A stretch of 64,000 bases of DNA from Triatoma infestans. Taxonomy: Eukaryota > Arthropoda > Insecta > Hemiptera > Reduviidae. Position 1 is the first letter of the stretch. Each line of letters opens with the position of its first letter. The notes under the pieces were generated by a model, which saw nothing but the letters and a program-made list of their open reading frames with translations, made no database searches and was not told the DNA's origin. The stretch spans positions 21,111 through 85,110 of the forward strand of contig JAAEAF010006518.1 of NCBI GenBank assembly GCA_011037195.1, in the 5' to 3' direction. Below are positions 21,350-32,785 of this stretch, piece by piece. The translations under genes and the position numbers were made by a program.

Positions 21350-21533
21350 TCACTTTCCCAGGCCAAACTTCATAAATATCAATTCTTTACCTTTAGAAAG
21401 AATACTATCAACTGATGTATCTCCACCGGTCATTTCTGTTAGTTTTTGCATTAAATTAGGTGCATTATTTGTAGTCTGTTGTTGGGACGGTTGTATAATT
21501 GGTTTATTATCCATATGTTGTTGGCCAATATTC

Positions 21534-21572
<39 letters not shown>

Positions 21573-21751
21573 GTGGTAGTATTAGTAGGTTGTGCTGATG
21601 GTGGTGTAACTGGTAGTTGAGGATTCGGTGGTACAGTATACTTCCTAGCTAGACCTAATGATCTAGCCGCGCCGGTGACCAAGCCAGTAGTACCGGACAG
21701 TACACCTCCAACGCCTTCAGTTTTTTCATCACCAGCTGGACCTCTACCAAC
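21350..21751 (-). CDS. Terminal coding exon of an unrecognised host gene (polyglutamine)
   Basis: On the minus strand the exon begins after a 3' splice site (GTTTCACGGTTTCAG ending at 21752, preceded by a T-rich tract) and stays open for 133 codons to TGA at 21352-21350. The reading frame is in phase 0 at the border, matching the end of the 38-nt exon at 33826-33789. The product has a Gly-rich start (VGRGPAGDEKTEGVGG), a Pro-rich stretch, 13 consecutive Gln (12 CAA and one CAG, 21571-21533), more Gln/Asn-rich sequence and a lysine-rich C-terminal tail. No transposon-like motif is present and there are no stops or shifts, unlike everything around it. I do not recognise the family. Confidence 0.75.
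21533..21571 (-). repeat. CAA/CAG repeat encoding 13 glutamines
   Basis: Twelve CAA codons and one CAG in frame in the terminal exon. The nearly pure CAA run is likely to vary in length between individuals (inference). Confidence 0.9.
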
Positions 21752-21874
21752 CTGAAACCGTGAAACAAAACCTAACAGCCTGACGCGCCGCTTACTATCC
21801 GGTTCATTGTATTAATTAAAAAATATAGGTATACATATATATATATTGGAACCAGATAGCTGAGCGCTAAAATA

Positions 21875-22440
21875 AATAAAAAATCTGGTGTGAAACACTA
21901 ACACTACTTTCTCTTACTGCAGTTTATAAAAATTTAAATGACAAATTTCCTTCCAACTCGTAATTTTTATTCAATATATTTACTTGTCTTCAAAAATTTT
22001 ATATCAATTACAAAAATATAGACTTAATAAAATGACTTTTGGGGGGGCAGGGGGGAACCATACACTCATTCTCCCCCAAAAACTTCTATTTAAATGAATT
22101 TTTGTGGAAAAATAAAAGAAGTGATAGGTCCCCACATATAGTTAGTGCAACAAATTTAATGAAATCCATCCGTCAGAAATATTTTCTGTGATAGCCTGCT
22201 TTCTTTTTGTGGTCATCCGAACCGGTTTTTGGGCGTTCGCCCATCATCAGGATATTTTTGTCAAACAACCATTTTGTTATATATTCCGTTAAAACACACA
22301 CACACACACAGAGCTGCACACAAACCAGACTATTCGCTGAATACATACTTTTCCTATTTCAGGGTATCCCAAAAACATGGATTTCCGATGAAAATTCAAT
22401 TTAAAAAATTGGTACGATTGCAATAGGTTCCTCTTAATAG
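21875..22440. repeat. TIR-P terminal repeat and interior with a MITE-M piece
   Basis: A TIR-P end (CTGGTGTGAAACACTAACAC then CTTTCTCTTACTGCAG) is at 21883-21924. At 22185-22275 a MITE-M arm intervenes (GATAGCCTGCTTTCTTTTTG, CGTTCGCCCATCATCAGG). From 22280 to 22430 the reversed TIR-P interior appears: AC tract, ATTCGCTGAATACAT, TTTCCGATGAAAATTCAA. The short frames at 22207-22426 are incidental. Confidence 0.55.
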
Positions 22441-22549
22441 GAGGAACTTTAAAGGACGGAAACCCTACGCTAATCCAAAGCGTCTCTGGGTTCCATATAG
22501 CTACCTCAAAGAACAATACCAGGTCTAGAACAAGAATGTAGACCCAGAA

Positions 22550-22832
22550 TCTTACTCATCTAATTTTCACCACAGTCCGGACAAATCGAACCATAACCTT
22601 AATGAAAAACAGCCTAAGCTCTTTCACAGACATCCTGTTCCGATCAAAGGTTCCTTGGAAGCTATATATCCTCGCAATCCAGGCACAGTCTGTCATGAGA
22701 TGTGTGGATATTTCTTCCTCTGTCTCCCATAAACTCTACACCTCCATTACGTAGAGATGTCTCCTTAAACCACAATGTCCCCCAAGTAAGGAATCCAACC
22801 AGATGCATGAGGTTGGGTTCCATAGGAACCCT
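22550..22832 (-). mobile_element. LINE-A minus-strand fragment
   Basis: In reverse it carries AGACATCCTGTTCCGATCAA, the Cys/His tail region (CACAGTCTGTCATGAGATG), GTAGAGATGTCTCCTTAAAC and GGAATCCAACCAGATGC, all collinear with LINE-A at 44290-44540. It stops at about 22832 where LINE-C begins on the other strand. Confidence 0.7.
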
Positions 22833-22835
22833 TAT

Positions 22836-23290
22836 CGGACCTGAACTGTTCTGCGGCGGCGTCGCGAGATGCCTCAGGAGTGTATTCATAAGGACATGGA
22901 TGCACGATCGATCAAGTGAATGATGGGCTAAAACCCCAGGCCAAGGGAAGGCGAAAACGTTTTATTCATAGCTACTCGCCCAGGCTAACTGCAGAACTGC
23001 TCCAACTAGGCCGGGTGGCCATAAGGATAGTAGTTGGCGTTCTCACTGGCCATTGTAGACTTAATAAGCACATGTACGGCTTGTGCCTGGCAATGGATAG
23101 CCTGCGTAGGTTCTGTTAGGTAGAAGAGGAAACAGCACTGCACATTCTGTGCCAGTGCGAGGGGTCTTGTATGGCTGAGGTTTCGCTCTTTGTAGAGGAG
23201 AAGCTGACGCCTGCAAGCTTCAGCCAAGGGCCTCTCTCGGGTTATTAAGTCTATTAGGGAGACAGGACGCGAGAGGGTGCTCTGATCGGA
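22836..23290 (+). mobile_element. LINE-C fragment: end of RNase H region and Cys/His tail
   Basis: Translation gives LIGPELFCGGVARCLRSVF (about 22832-22888), KTPGQGKAK, SPRLTAELLQLGRVAIRIV (about 22976-23035), GVLTGHCRLNKHMYGLCL (23036-23089), then RRFC.VEEETALHILCQCEG (about 23106-23160), a C-x-C...H...C tail. It is the same family as 4735-5235. The catalytic RNase H motifs are lost by 5' truncation. A stop at 23117 interrupts the tail. Confidence 0.75.
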
Positions 23291-23477
23291 GGATCTCTAA
23301 ACCGAACTCACCTTAACCCATGAAGCCTCCCCGATTCCAAAGTTCAAATAAGGACAGGACTGGGGGAAGGGTTGCCACAAGAGACCCCTTGGAGCTCGCG
23401 TTGCACCAGGCTGGATAGCCAATCCCCCCACAGAATTCGAATCTATCAGATGCATTTAGAAAGGTCCCGTAAAGTGC

Positions 23478-23515
23478 CCACACACACACAACACACACAC
23501 ACACACACACACACA

Positions 23516-23560
<45 letters not shown>
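23478..23560. repeat. (AC)n microsatellite
   Basis: About 80 bp of AC repeats with two interruptions (a missing C near 23490 and an AG at about 23516). Frames through it on both strands are artefacts. Confidence 0.95.
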
Positions 23561-23639
23561 CAACATCTCCATTAATAGCCCTGTCCGGACCATCAATGAA
23601 CATCTTGTATGAATAGTTAGTATTATAATTTTAACGAAA

Positions 23640-24600
23640 CCCGTCGGGTATTTTTATGAAGAAAATGGCAGAAAATTCAAAGGAAAAAACTGTTCAGCAA
23701 GCCACCACTTCCGGTCAACCAATTTGGTCCAAAAAAATCGTTTGGAACCATTTTCGAGGATATTGTGCAAAACATGAAAAAGTCCATTCAGTAAATTTGG
23801 TAATATCAGGTTTGATCAATTTTTTTGACCAATGCCCTATTATAAATCAGATCATCAAGTTTGGTGGAAGTTAAACGAAACATCAAGTTTGAACTTTTTG
23901 AGAATTTACGTTTTTTTTGAGTTATGCTTAACACAAACACACATATATACAACCTCAAAGCATTGTATTTCCGAAAAAAAAAACTCATTTCAAAAATTTG
24001 ACACAATTTCTATCTATGCAGACAAGCATTCCAGGTTTAAAGAAGAAAATCGTTGTAACCGTTTACAAGAAAAATTCCCCCTCCCCCACCAAACAACTTA
24101 AAAACCTATTCTGTAAAATCGCACTTCCCCCGGGGAACCGATTGTTTTCAAATTTGGAATTCTAATCAACGCTTTTAATATGTATCAATGTTACCAAAAT
24201 TAGAAAAAAAAATTCAGTAAAGTCGCATTTCTGGTTGGTGAATTTTGCCCTAAACCTTTGTATCTGATACAATGGTAGTGTACCTAAACGGAATATTAAA
24301 TGTGGGGAGGTTGCTGTGATTTTGCGTATTTCGAGATTACACTATGCCATTTGGTAAAAATCTATTTTTTTTTCTTACTCAGGGAACCTCAAGCATAGGA
24401 ATAAGACAAAAAAATCGTATAGTTTAAACTTTACAACCATTTCTTTAATAATGGAATGTTTGCTAAAGGTTTATTAGTGACCACCTCCAACAACACAGAA
24501 ACCCTTCTCTATAATAAAATTTCTTGAAAAAAAATTTAAAAAATAGTATTTCCTCAAAATATGTATTTCCGGGGAGGAAACTCAATTATCATTGCAATAT
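23640..24600. repeat. TIR-P interior fragments
   Basis: Phrases typical of the family recur here: ATCGTTTGGAACCATTTTCGA (23738), AATCGTTGTAACCG (24047), TTCAGTAAAGTCGCATTTC and GATACAATGGTAGTG with CCTAAACGGAATATTAAATG (24215-24302), then ATTTCCGGGGAGGAAACTC (24564). Order and orientation are mixed, suggesting two or more overlapping copies. Confidence 0.5.
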
Positions 24601-24782
24601 CTCTTACAGCAGTAAGGGAAAGTAAACAAAACATTAAAAAAATAAAAAAACCTTATTGTTCCCTTAGAAGGGTGATAAAGCCCCCTACAGTGTGAGGCTT
24701 CTCTAATTTGGGCCAAATGTGCTACTGGCAGCAATTTTAGATGCACAATTTTTTTCTTTTTTTTTTCATTAAATTTAACATA

Positions 24783-26184
24783 CAGGGTGATAACTTTAAC
24801 ATGCACCACCAAATTGTCTTAGAAAATACGACAAATAGAAAAACAAATTACAGATGATATCCTACTTATCAATTGTTTTCCAAAAATATCCCAAATATAT
24901 TATCAATTATTTCAAAACTGTTGCGACTGAGTTCGCAGAGCTGGAAAGCATCTAGGATTAGCCTGCTTTATTTTATGTGGCGTTCGACTAGTTTCGAAGC
25001 GTCCATCCATCATCAAGGTTGTCTTGATAAAAAAAAAATGTGATAATACGAGAAAAAAATACGTTGAAAATTTGCTGAGTTATTCAATTTTTGATTGTAG
25101 AGAAATTCTCTTGCCTTTTCTGGTTGCTATTATTCCACATTTTTTTTTTAAGTTTATTGTCAAATAAGATAAAAAGATGGGAGCGATTAATGTAAATGTA
25201 CGAATAATGGGATTATTGAATAGGTGGAATTTCCCGATGATGGGCAGATGAAAAATCCAGATATTACATATGAGACAATGGTATGGTGCGGGGGATCAAC
25301 TTGCAGGTCCGTAAATTTTTAACAATGATATCAGGGTAAATGGATGGGGCACGGCACGGGGAGAAAATCCTATTCAGTGGGACCCGACCTGACGTTCTGT
25401 GGATACCTTAAAAAAAAAAGAAAAAGAAAAAAAAGCAAGTATACGGCAACTTAAATCCTTGTCACCCGAGTAGAAGAACTTTAAAGAATTTCTGAAGCTT
25501 GCTCAAGAAAACCGTCTTGATTCTATAATGAGCGTAGTCAATAAAAAGTGGAAAAAAAGGGGCGTGTCTTTGCATTTTTTTAATGATGATGGTCATGATG
25601 GTGGGAGTGGAAAAAAATATGTGGTACAATTTGAAATAAGAAAAAAAAGTTACGAAATATCCGAGATATTTTCCCGTAATAGGTTCTGTAGCCATCGACC
25701 GGTTACGGGGACGGTCCCGCCCATCATCAGCATGTTTTGATAAAACAGTTTGATAGAACATAGAATTGCCCAGAGCAAAAATATGCAGTTGCAATTGCGC
25801 AGTTATTTAATGATGTTTATGGTGAAACCACTAGTATATAAACCACTGTTTTGTCCTGTGCAAGACTGCAATTGCGCAGTTATTTAATGATGTTTATGGT
25901 GAAACCACTAGTATATAAACCACTGTTTTGTCCTGTGCAAGACTGTGTTATCACACTGTTTTTATAAATTTAGCCTTGATAATGGGTGAACGTTCCAAAA
26001 CCAGTCGATGATGATGACCATAAAATGAAGCAAGCTGTCACGGATGCTTTCCAGCTCTGCGCCGCAACCGCAACAGTTTTGAAATAATGGATAACATATT
26101 TGGAGTATTATTTGGAATTTATTTTAATCTATCTGACGTACTTTGCAAAAGAAGTGGGTGGTGCATGTTAAAAATGTCACCCTG
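24783..26184. mobile_element. MITE-M: 1.4-kb TA-flanked inverted-repeat element
   Basis: The left end reads CAGGGTGATAACTTTAACAT and the right end, reversed, CAGGGTGACATTTTTAACAT, each preceded by TA (24781-24782, 26185-26186). Inner arms are also inverted: TTTCAAAACTGTTGCG and GCAGAGCTGGAAAGCATC (24910-24955) against GATGCTTTCCAGCTCTGC and CGCAACAGTTTTGAAATAA (26045-26095). The arms exceed 200 bp. No transposase frame exists, so it is non-autonomous. TA flanks and CAGGGTG termini suggest a Tc1/mariner-type mobiliser (inference). Related arms are at 11150, 22185, 25640 and 32785. Confidence 0.82.
25791..25944. repeat. Exact 77-bp tandem duplication inside MITE-M
   Basis: Two copies (25791-25867, 25868-25944) are identical by eye. 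Each starts GCAATTGCGCAGTTATTTAA, itself containing the palindrome GCAATTGC, and ends CTGTGCAAGACT. Identity implies a recent duplication. Confidence 0.9.
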
Positions 26185-26589
26185 TATTCCTTTTTTATAC
26201 GTATATATATATAAAAAAAAAAAAAATATTTCAGAACAGAATCTGTGTAAAATTAAAGTTAAATAAATAGCTAAAATTTACTATTTTTAATTTTCTATGT
26301 ATATATAATATTTTTTTTAAACAAAAATAATTAATAATTAATTAGTCTATTTATTTATAATATATTCAGGCATTCCACAAACATCACTAAAATTGACATG
26401 CCCTCATATAAAAATTAAAAATAAAAGTTAAAAAATAAAAAAGAATTTGCATTGCATTTTATAGTGTACAATTATTTAAATTTGTAGCAATTAAGTTTTC
26501 AAAATTAGTGAAAGCAGTAAAAACTACAAAAAAAAAAAATAAATAAATTACAGAAGAAATTCAAAAATGAAATGAAAAACAGAAAAAAA

Positions 26590-28515
26590 AAAAATCTGGT
26601 GTGAAACACTCACACGACTTTCTCTTACTGCAATTAATAATATTTTCAAAATGGACAAATGAATTTCCCGAATAAACTTGGAAATTTTTTACTCAGTTGA
26701 CCTAATATAAAAGTAGGAAGGGGATATATGTTGTCTAGGACCCTTGGCAAGTAGAAACAGAATGTTTGTTTTTTTTAACACTGATAATCCAGAAGAGTGT
26801 GCCGAAACATTACACAAAATCAAATAATTAAAATGTTTAAAATTAAGTTATATAATCTTTCAAGCATCCGCAGCTATCAATGTCATGTAGAACATTATTA
26901 AGTAGTCAGGTTGAGACCGCGTTATCTGTGGTTTATTACAAACCAGCAGGTTTCACCCATATTACTACACAAATAAGCTTCTTCAGGGTAGTGTGGCCTG
27001 TGAAGTAGGAAACAAAATCTCAGAAACTTCACTACTAAAACATAATATTTTGTTTTTAGCTTTAAAATCGACACTATCCTGAACGAAGGTTATTTTAATA
27101 TGGTCAAAACGTCGGTTTATAACAAAATCACTGACGCGGATTCAGCCCGAAGGATCTATTATCATTTTTACATGTTAAACAGGTTTCAAATAAAAAAAAT
27201 GATACGTTTATATCTGAGTACTTAATATTCCAAGTTTAAGAAAATGTCTAAAGCAGTTTTCGAGAAAATTAAAAAAAAATTCAAAAACCTATTCTGTGAA
27301 GTTACTATTTCCGATTAACCGATTTTCTACGAATCTGTAATTCTAGCAATGCTTTTAATATATATTAAATATATAAGTGGTAGAACCATAAATTGTATTG
27401 AAGTGGTATTTTAGAGGAAAATTTAACGCTACTGTTCCCCAAAAACCCCACAATAAAAACAAAAAAACAAAAATTATTCCCGAAAAAAAAGCGGATTTAA
27501 ATAAAAGTGATAGGTATTTTTTAGGATAGTATACAAATTTATGTTGAAAAAGAAAATTTACGTTGTACCATTAGCTGGGGTTGGAGCAGTTGCTGGATTT
27601 TGGGCCAAAACTTTTGTGTCAGATTGCTGTGGTAGTATGTAAACCGGAATTACCAAGCTTGAACTTCCTGGTTTTTTTTTTTATTATTTTGGAGATATTT
27701 TGTTAAAAAAACACACACACAAAGGAAGCATTATGATCGTTCCAGATTTTTCGAAATTTTAAAATTCAGCGGAAATCCATGTTTATGAGGTCCTCCCCTG
27801 AACAAGAAAAGAAGTATTAATGAAAGCGAATGGTCTGTATATATGCGTATGTGTATATTAACAGAATATCTTAAAAAACGAAAAGTTACAGGAAGCTCAA
27901 ACTTGGTATTCCGTTTAGATAATACCACCGCATCAGACACCAAGATTTCAGGCAAAATCCATTCACTGGAAGTGCGACGACTTTACTCGTAATTTTCTCA
28001 AAAATGGCTTCAACGAATTTTCTTTAAGCTCTGTATACTACCTACCTACACACACACACACAAACACACACATAAATATCTTATCACTTTTATTTAAAAA
28101 AAACATTTTCCCGGATAAAATTGAATTTTGGGGGGCGGGAGAATCTGCGGAGAATAGTAACATTATGCTTTCCTCTAAAGTACACTTTAATAGAAGCATT
28201 GATAGAATTTCAATTTGGGAGGTGGGATCGGTGTACGGTACGTGCCGACTTTCCTGAATAGGTTTTTTTGAGTTGGGGGGGTTTAATTTTTTTGGAAAAT
28301 GGTAACAACGATACCCCTTGTACAAATTTGCACAAACTTTATAGCTTAAAGCGCTTCTTCATATAAGGCCGCTCAGGTAAAATCCCCTACCACCATTTTT
28401 AAGGCCAGCCCAACTAAATGTTGTAAACTTTGTAATTTAAAAAAAAAATTCATGATTAAATTGTATCAATTAAAAGTAAGAGAAAGTCATGTGAGTCGGT
28501 TTCACAATATTCTAT
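26590..28515. repeat. TIR-P copies bounded by opposed terminal repeats, with FB-G nested
   Basis: The left terminal repeat is at 26596-26632 (CTGGTGTGAAACACTCACAC, ACTTTCTCTTACTGCA) and a right one at 28471-28505 (AAGTAAGAGAAAGTCATGTG). In between are the FB-G hairpin (26908-27155), interior blocks AGGAAAATTTAACGCTACTG (27415), GATTGCTGTGGTAGTATG (27622), AAAACACACACACAAAGG (27709) and CATTTTCCCGGATAAAATTG (28105). Whether one nested element or several fragments is unclear. Confidence 0.5.
26908..27155. repeat. FB-G hairpin family, two-armed copy
   Basis: The left arm has AGGTTGAGACCGCGTTATC, GTGGTTTATTACAAACC and AAGCTTCTTCAGG. The right arm, reversed, has GGCTGAATCCGCGTCAGTG, TTATAAACCGACGTTTTG and CTTCGTTCAGGATAG. 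Together they form an imperfect hairpin of about 250 nt. Confidence 0.7.
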
Positions 28516-28519
28516 TTGT

Positions 28520-30115
28520 GGAATTTTATTTAAATCTGCAATGTTAATTATTATAAACGTTTAATTAGGTTTGTATTTCCATTATAAAGGTGATGGTGGA
28601 TTACTGTTGTGCTGCTGTATCTGGGGGGCCGTCCCTCAGTCTCGAAGCCCTTTTAGCAAAAGTTTTTCTAATGTTAGTATAAACTGAAACCAAATTTCGA
28701 AATGGGGGGCCTCACAACCCCCAAAACCTCTAAAAGTTATAGTTTATTTTTAATTCAGTTATAGTTACAAAAATTGGTAAACGGTATAATTATATTATTT
28801 AAATTTATTCTATTCAACAAAATACGAACCACAGGATTACCATTTTTTAACACTCTCTTCCTCAAAAGTAAGAATTATAGTAATCGTGTCAAATTTTCAA
28901 TATCGAGTTTTCATTGGAAATACACGTTTTGGAGGTGCCCTGAATCCAAAAAAAGTAGTTATTAGAAATTGGTATGTGAGTGTAAGTGTACATTTGAGCA
29001 TAGCTCAAAAACAAACAAAAAAATCTGGTAAAAACTCTCAATTCGAAAATTTTACACGATTGTAATAATTTCTCTCATTACGAGTAAAAAGTGAGTAAAA
29101 ATAAAGATAATAATGTAAAATAAAATATTTGGCAATATTTTCTTTACATACTCGAGATCAGAGGGTTTTTACTCATTCTGGCATCTGAACGAGAGAATTG
29201 TAAAAAGGTATTTCATTCTCGAGTTAAATATTTTAGGGAGAACCCTTCCCCCATAAAAACCCCCCAAAAAAAATTTTCCCCGGTTAGAGGAAATGAGTTA
29301 AAGAAAATCGTTGAAACCGACACTTTCGGTGGATGGATTTTTTGTTTGCTTGAAATCTTCGGATCCAGTTATGACAGTAGTATCAAAATGGTCATACTAG
29401 CACGTTTGAAATTTCTTTTTTTCGTTCGACTATTTTGTTATTTTTGCTTTTGTACTGATTTAGGGGACCCCAAAAACGACAGCTTCGAAAATATAACACG
29501 ATATTTATGATATTTTCACGATGGTGTAAAACTCTCACAGACTTTCTCTTACTGCTGTTTAATTAATGAGACACAAAATGACAAATTTTCTTTTAATCAA
29601 AATTTACTCATTTGTCTTAAGTCATAGATATTAGAGGTAGTGGGGTGGGAGACACAAATAGGAACTGTGAAGAAACCTAGGCAGATATTGAATGTGATTA
29701 CATTATACTCCCCTCAGTAAAGAAGTGCCAATTATATTAAACAAACACAAAATTTGCAAATTTTTACTTCGCAGAAATCTCCTAAAAACTAAAAAAAAAA
29801 ACCGGTAACCAATTTTATTCTTAAATTTAAATTCTAGCATACTTCTAATGTATATTTAATATCAGTAAAGACCATATATTGTACTAAAAGTGTATCTTGG
29901 TGTAAGCCTTAACGCAAATTTACCCCACCCCCTTGCCCTTAGAAACCTATCAACAAAGTTTTGAGCTGCCTTACAATATATTATTCACCCAACATACCCC
30001 CCCCCCAAACTCCGATATAAAAAATCTGACATTTACGGCAAAATTATTTCTTTGGTGTTCTCCTACGAGCCCTTTCCCTCCCCCTAAAAACTAAGACCTA
30101 TCCCTAAATGTCCTG
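28520..30115. repeat. Mosaic of family H and TIR-P fragments
   Basis: Identified parts: TIR-P forward interior with ATCGTGTCAAATTTTCAATATC (28882) and GAGTTTTCATTGGAAATAC; family H block ACTCGAGATCAGAGGG...TCTGGCATCTGAACGAGAG (29150-29235); reversed TIR-P at 29310-29500; a TIR-P end at 29522-29560 (GTGTAAAACTCTCACAG, CTTTCTCTTACTGCTG). The frame at 28774-28965 is part of TIR-P. Confidence 0.45.
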
Positions 30116-31480
30116 GAATAAAAAAATTGAAATTTTTTTTTTAAATTTTATACTACCTACAAAGTTCGTGAAATTCCAGTAGGTATCCAAAAATTCTTAA
30201 TTTTTTTTTTTTGCCCTGAAAAAGGCAATTAAATCTTGTTTTATATTGTTTTTGTACGAATTTTTATGATAAGAACGCTAAAAAAATTAACAAAATAAAA
30301 AAACTGAGCGAAACCAGGCAACTAAGCGGCGGGTAGTATACCGAAAAAACTAGTAGTGGGAAAGAAATAGCACATGCGCAAGAGTGCGTAGAAAAATAAA
30401 AAATAATAATAAAAAAAAAGGAAGTAACAAAAAAATCAAATAGTCTCGCCAGTAATTATTTGCGTTTTAAATATATATTATACTTTTTTAAGAGTGCTTT
30501 TATGGTCAGGCGATGTGCGTTTGATATAGCCACGGCCAAAATTACAAATAAAAAATTAAAAAAAAAAATTGTTATAAACAAATAATAATAAAAAAAAAAT
30601 AATTATACTAAAATAAAAATAAAAAATTGTAACAACTAAATCTAATATAAGCAGTAGCAATAATCTATTTTAATTTGTATATTAAAAAAATAAATAATAA
30701 ACATAAAATAAAATAATTAATAAAATAGATAAAAAATAAATTTTGCAGAAAATGAAAAAATTTGTTCAATTTCAATAAATACTGATGCAGTAGGTAATGA
30801 TTATTAATTTGGAAACTTTTCTTTTGATTTTGTAAGATCATGTATTTTTTTTATTGAGTTGTAAATAGATAAACATATATAATTAAAAAAATATATATAT
30901 ATATATAAATATTTTATTTACTTAAGTAAAAGTACCACTTTTTTATTCGAGTTCAAGTTATTAATATTGACAAATTCGAATCGCTTATTAGTATTATAGA
31001 ATCGTAATAATAATGTTGAAATGGCACTATAGATCCCCCACTCCCCCAAATTATCTCCCTTAACTGAATTTTCCCCAAAAAATGTTAATAGTAAAGTTGA
31101 AAATATCAAGTTTAAAAAAAAATCGTTGAAAATCGGTGTATGGGATGGGGGGGGAACTGAAAAATCTATTCAATAAACCGGTCGAACCGATTACCCAGTC
31201 GTAAAATCAATCTTAAAAGCTTCAACCAAAGGCTAGTCAAACTAGAAGAATCTACCATTAGAACAAGCAATTGGCCAAATCAGTTGCTGCAACAGGCTTC
31301 TCACGCTACACTATTTTACATTACATCACTCTTCTCTCGGTAACTCTACCCTCTATTTAAGAATTTGCCTTATTTAAGTTCTAAATCTTTTATATCTTGG
31401 AATCATAATATAACATGCATCAAAAATACTTATCTAATCTAAATTTAGCTATGTAATGTAGACCCTGGTGTGATCCATCC
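30116..31480. other. AT-rich DNA, no gene seen
   Basis: From 30240 to 30920 it is an unbroken run of A/T-rich words with an (AT)n patch at 30890-30906. Family phrases such as TTGAAAATCGGTG (31128) show weak TIR-P remnants at 31080-31160. No splice pair or domain was recognised. Confidence 0.5.
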
Positions 31481-31489
31481 TAAGATTCA

Positions 31490-31890
31490 CCGCACTCCGA
31501 ATAAATCGGACCATAACGTTAAAGGAAAAAAATAGCCTAAGTTCTCACCCAAGCAATCTGGGAGTTTCTATCTCTGTCTTACAAACTAAAATGGGGTCTC
31601 GGGGTATTAGAGGTAGAGGTGTCTCCTTAAAATCACTATGCCTAGTAAGGGATACAACCAGATACTTGAGAGTGGTCTGTGAAAGACATCTCACTGATAG
31701 CCTTGTCTGGAATCCCAATGAGCGTCATAGACTGCCGACAACCCATTGAGCTCATCCATATGAGTGCTGTGAAGCTATCCATGACTGGGAAGCTTGGCAG
31801 ACTTATGTTAAAAACACACCAACAGCAAGCTCGGGTCCAATAAAAGGGAGAGAGAGGCGGCTTATTTTAGTAAATCTATCCACTTCAACG
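31490..31890 (-). mobile_element. LINE-A minus-strand fragment (first of two adjacent)
   Basis: Reversed, it contains the LINE-A segment around GTTGTCGGCAGTCTATGACG, GTCTTTCACAGACCACTC and GAGACACCTCTACCTC, collinear with 44210-44360. It extends upstream to a block near 31820-31890 (AGCTCGGGTCCAATAAAAG) also present at the far end of the second fragment, which shows the two are separate copies. Confidence 0.65.
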
Positions 31891-31959
31891 TTTCACTGGA
31901 GGTGTTACATGAAAGAGAGTTGTCTTGGATAGAACGGAATGGAAAAGCATAATGGGTCT

Positions 31960-32640
31960 GGATGTCAGAAGAAAAATGAACCTGCCCATTACGTAGAAGC
32001 ATCTCCTTGAACCACAATGCCCAACCAGATAGTAAACCAACCAGTTGCCTGTAAGATCATTCTTACGGGATTTCTCACGGGGCACTGTAGACTCAGGGGA
32101 CACCTGAAGAAGCTGGGCCTAGAAATTGATGGCACATGCAGATTCTGTGGGAAGACAGAGGAAACTCCGATACATCTCCTCACCGACTGTGACGCCGTTA
32201 TCCAAAGAAGATTTAACAGCCTGGGTTGTTACTAGGTGGGGACGGTGAAATACCAACCCTAGAACCCTCCAGGATTCTGGGATTCCTTACGGAGCTCAAA
32301 CTAGAGAGGATGCTATAGATGAGCAAGCTCACCTACGGTACCAGAGGAGGTACAATAGATCACTTAATGGTGCAGTACATGAACCCTCAAAAAAAAAAAA
32401 AAACAGATGCCTGAAAAAGAGATGCTGAGAAAGGCACAGCAACATTTTAACTATTAGCCCCACTCTCCGGACTTCCAATGAACAACTTAGACTGCCGGAA
32501 AAAACAACTGAGCTAATCCACAGGAATGAATGCTGTAAATGCTGTCCATGCATGGAAGCTTGAGCTAGACACGTATATCTCTAAAGACACAGCAGGCTCG
32601 GGACCAATGAAGACAGAAAGAAAGAGAGAGAGACGTCTAA
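31960..32640 (-). mobile_element. LINE-A minus-strand copy split by a LINE-B insertion
   Basis: The copy starts with GTAGAAGCATCTCCTTGAAC at about 31994, runs to CCAGTTGCCTGTAA (32041-32054), is interrupted, and resumes at 32404 with CAGATGCCTGAAAAAGAGA through CTCCGGACTTCCAATGAAC to about 32640. Uninterrupted LINE-A copies have a single AACCAGATGCCTGA-like sequence at this place. Confidence 0.75.
32055..32403 (+). mobile_element. LINE-B, short 5'-truncated insertion with poly(A)
   Basis: It codes for ILTGFLTGHCRLRGHLKKLG and DGTCRFCGKTEETPIHLLTD (about 32062-32193), the Cys/His C-terminal block of LINE-B. The 3' UTR block TACAATAGATCACTTAATGG leads into a 15-A tail at about 32389-32403. An imperfect 13-bp duplication (CAGTTGCCTGTAA and CAGATGCCTGAAA) flanks it. 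No RNase H remains, so this was a ~330-bp truncated insertion. Confidence 0.8.
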
Positions 32641-32699
32641 TTTGACAAATCTATCTACCTCCTCATTCCCTGATTCCCATATGGAAGAAAAAATATAAA

Positions 32700-32785
32700 G
32701 GTAGCTCTGCTGAACTCGAACCGGGAGATCTTCGCGTTGCTGGTTCAACGCGCTACCACTGACTAAATCCCTTCTCTCCTTTTTG
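32700..32785 (-). mobile_element. SINE-2 tRNA-like head, minus strand
   Basis: Reversed it reads AGGGATTTAGTCAGTGGTAG, then GCGCGTTGAACCAGC and CCCGGTTCGAGTTCAGC, matching A and B boxes of SINE-2 at 54418-54478. Body and tail are absent or lost. Confidence 0.65.

Noticed and set aside
23313..23603. Cys/Val-rich minus-strand frame of 96 codons
   Set aside because: Translation of the AC microsatellite.
31989..32183. Minus-strand frame of 64 codons
   Set aside because: Shadow of the LINE-B Cys/His coding on the plus strand.
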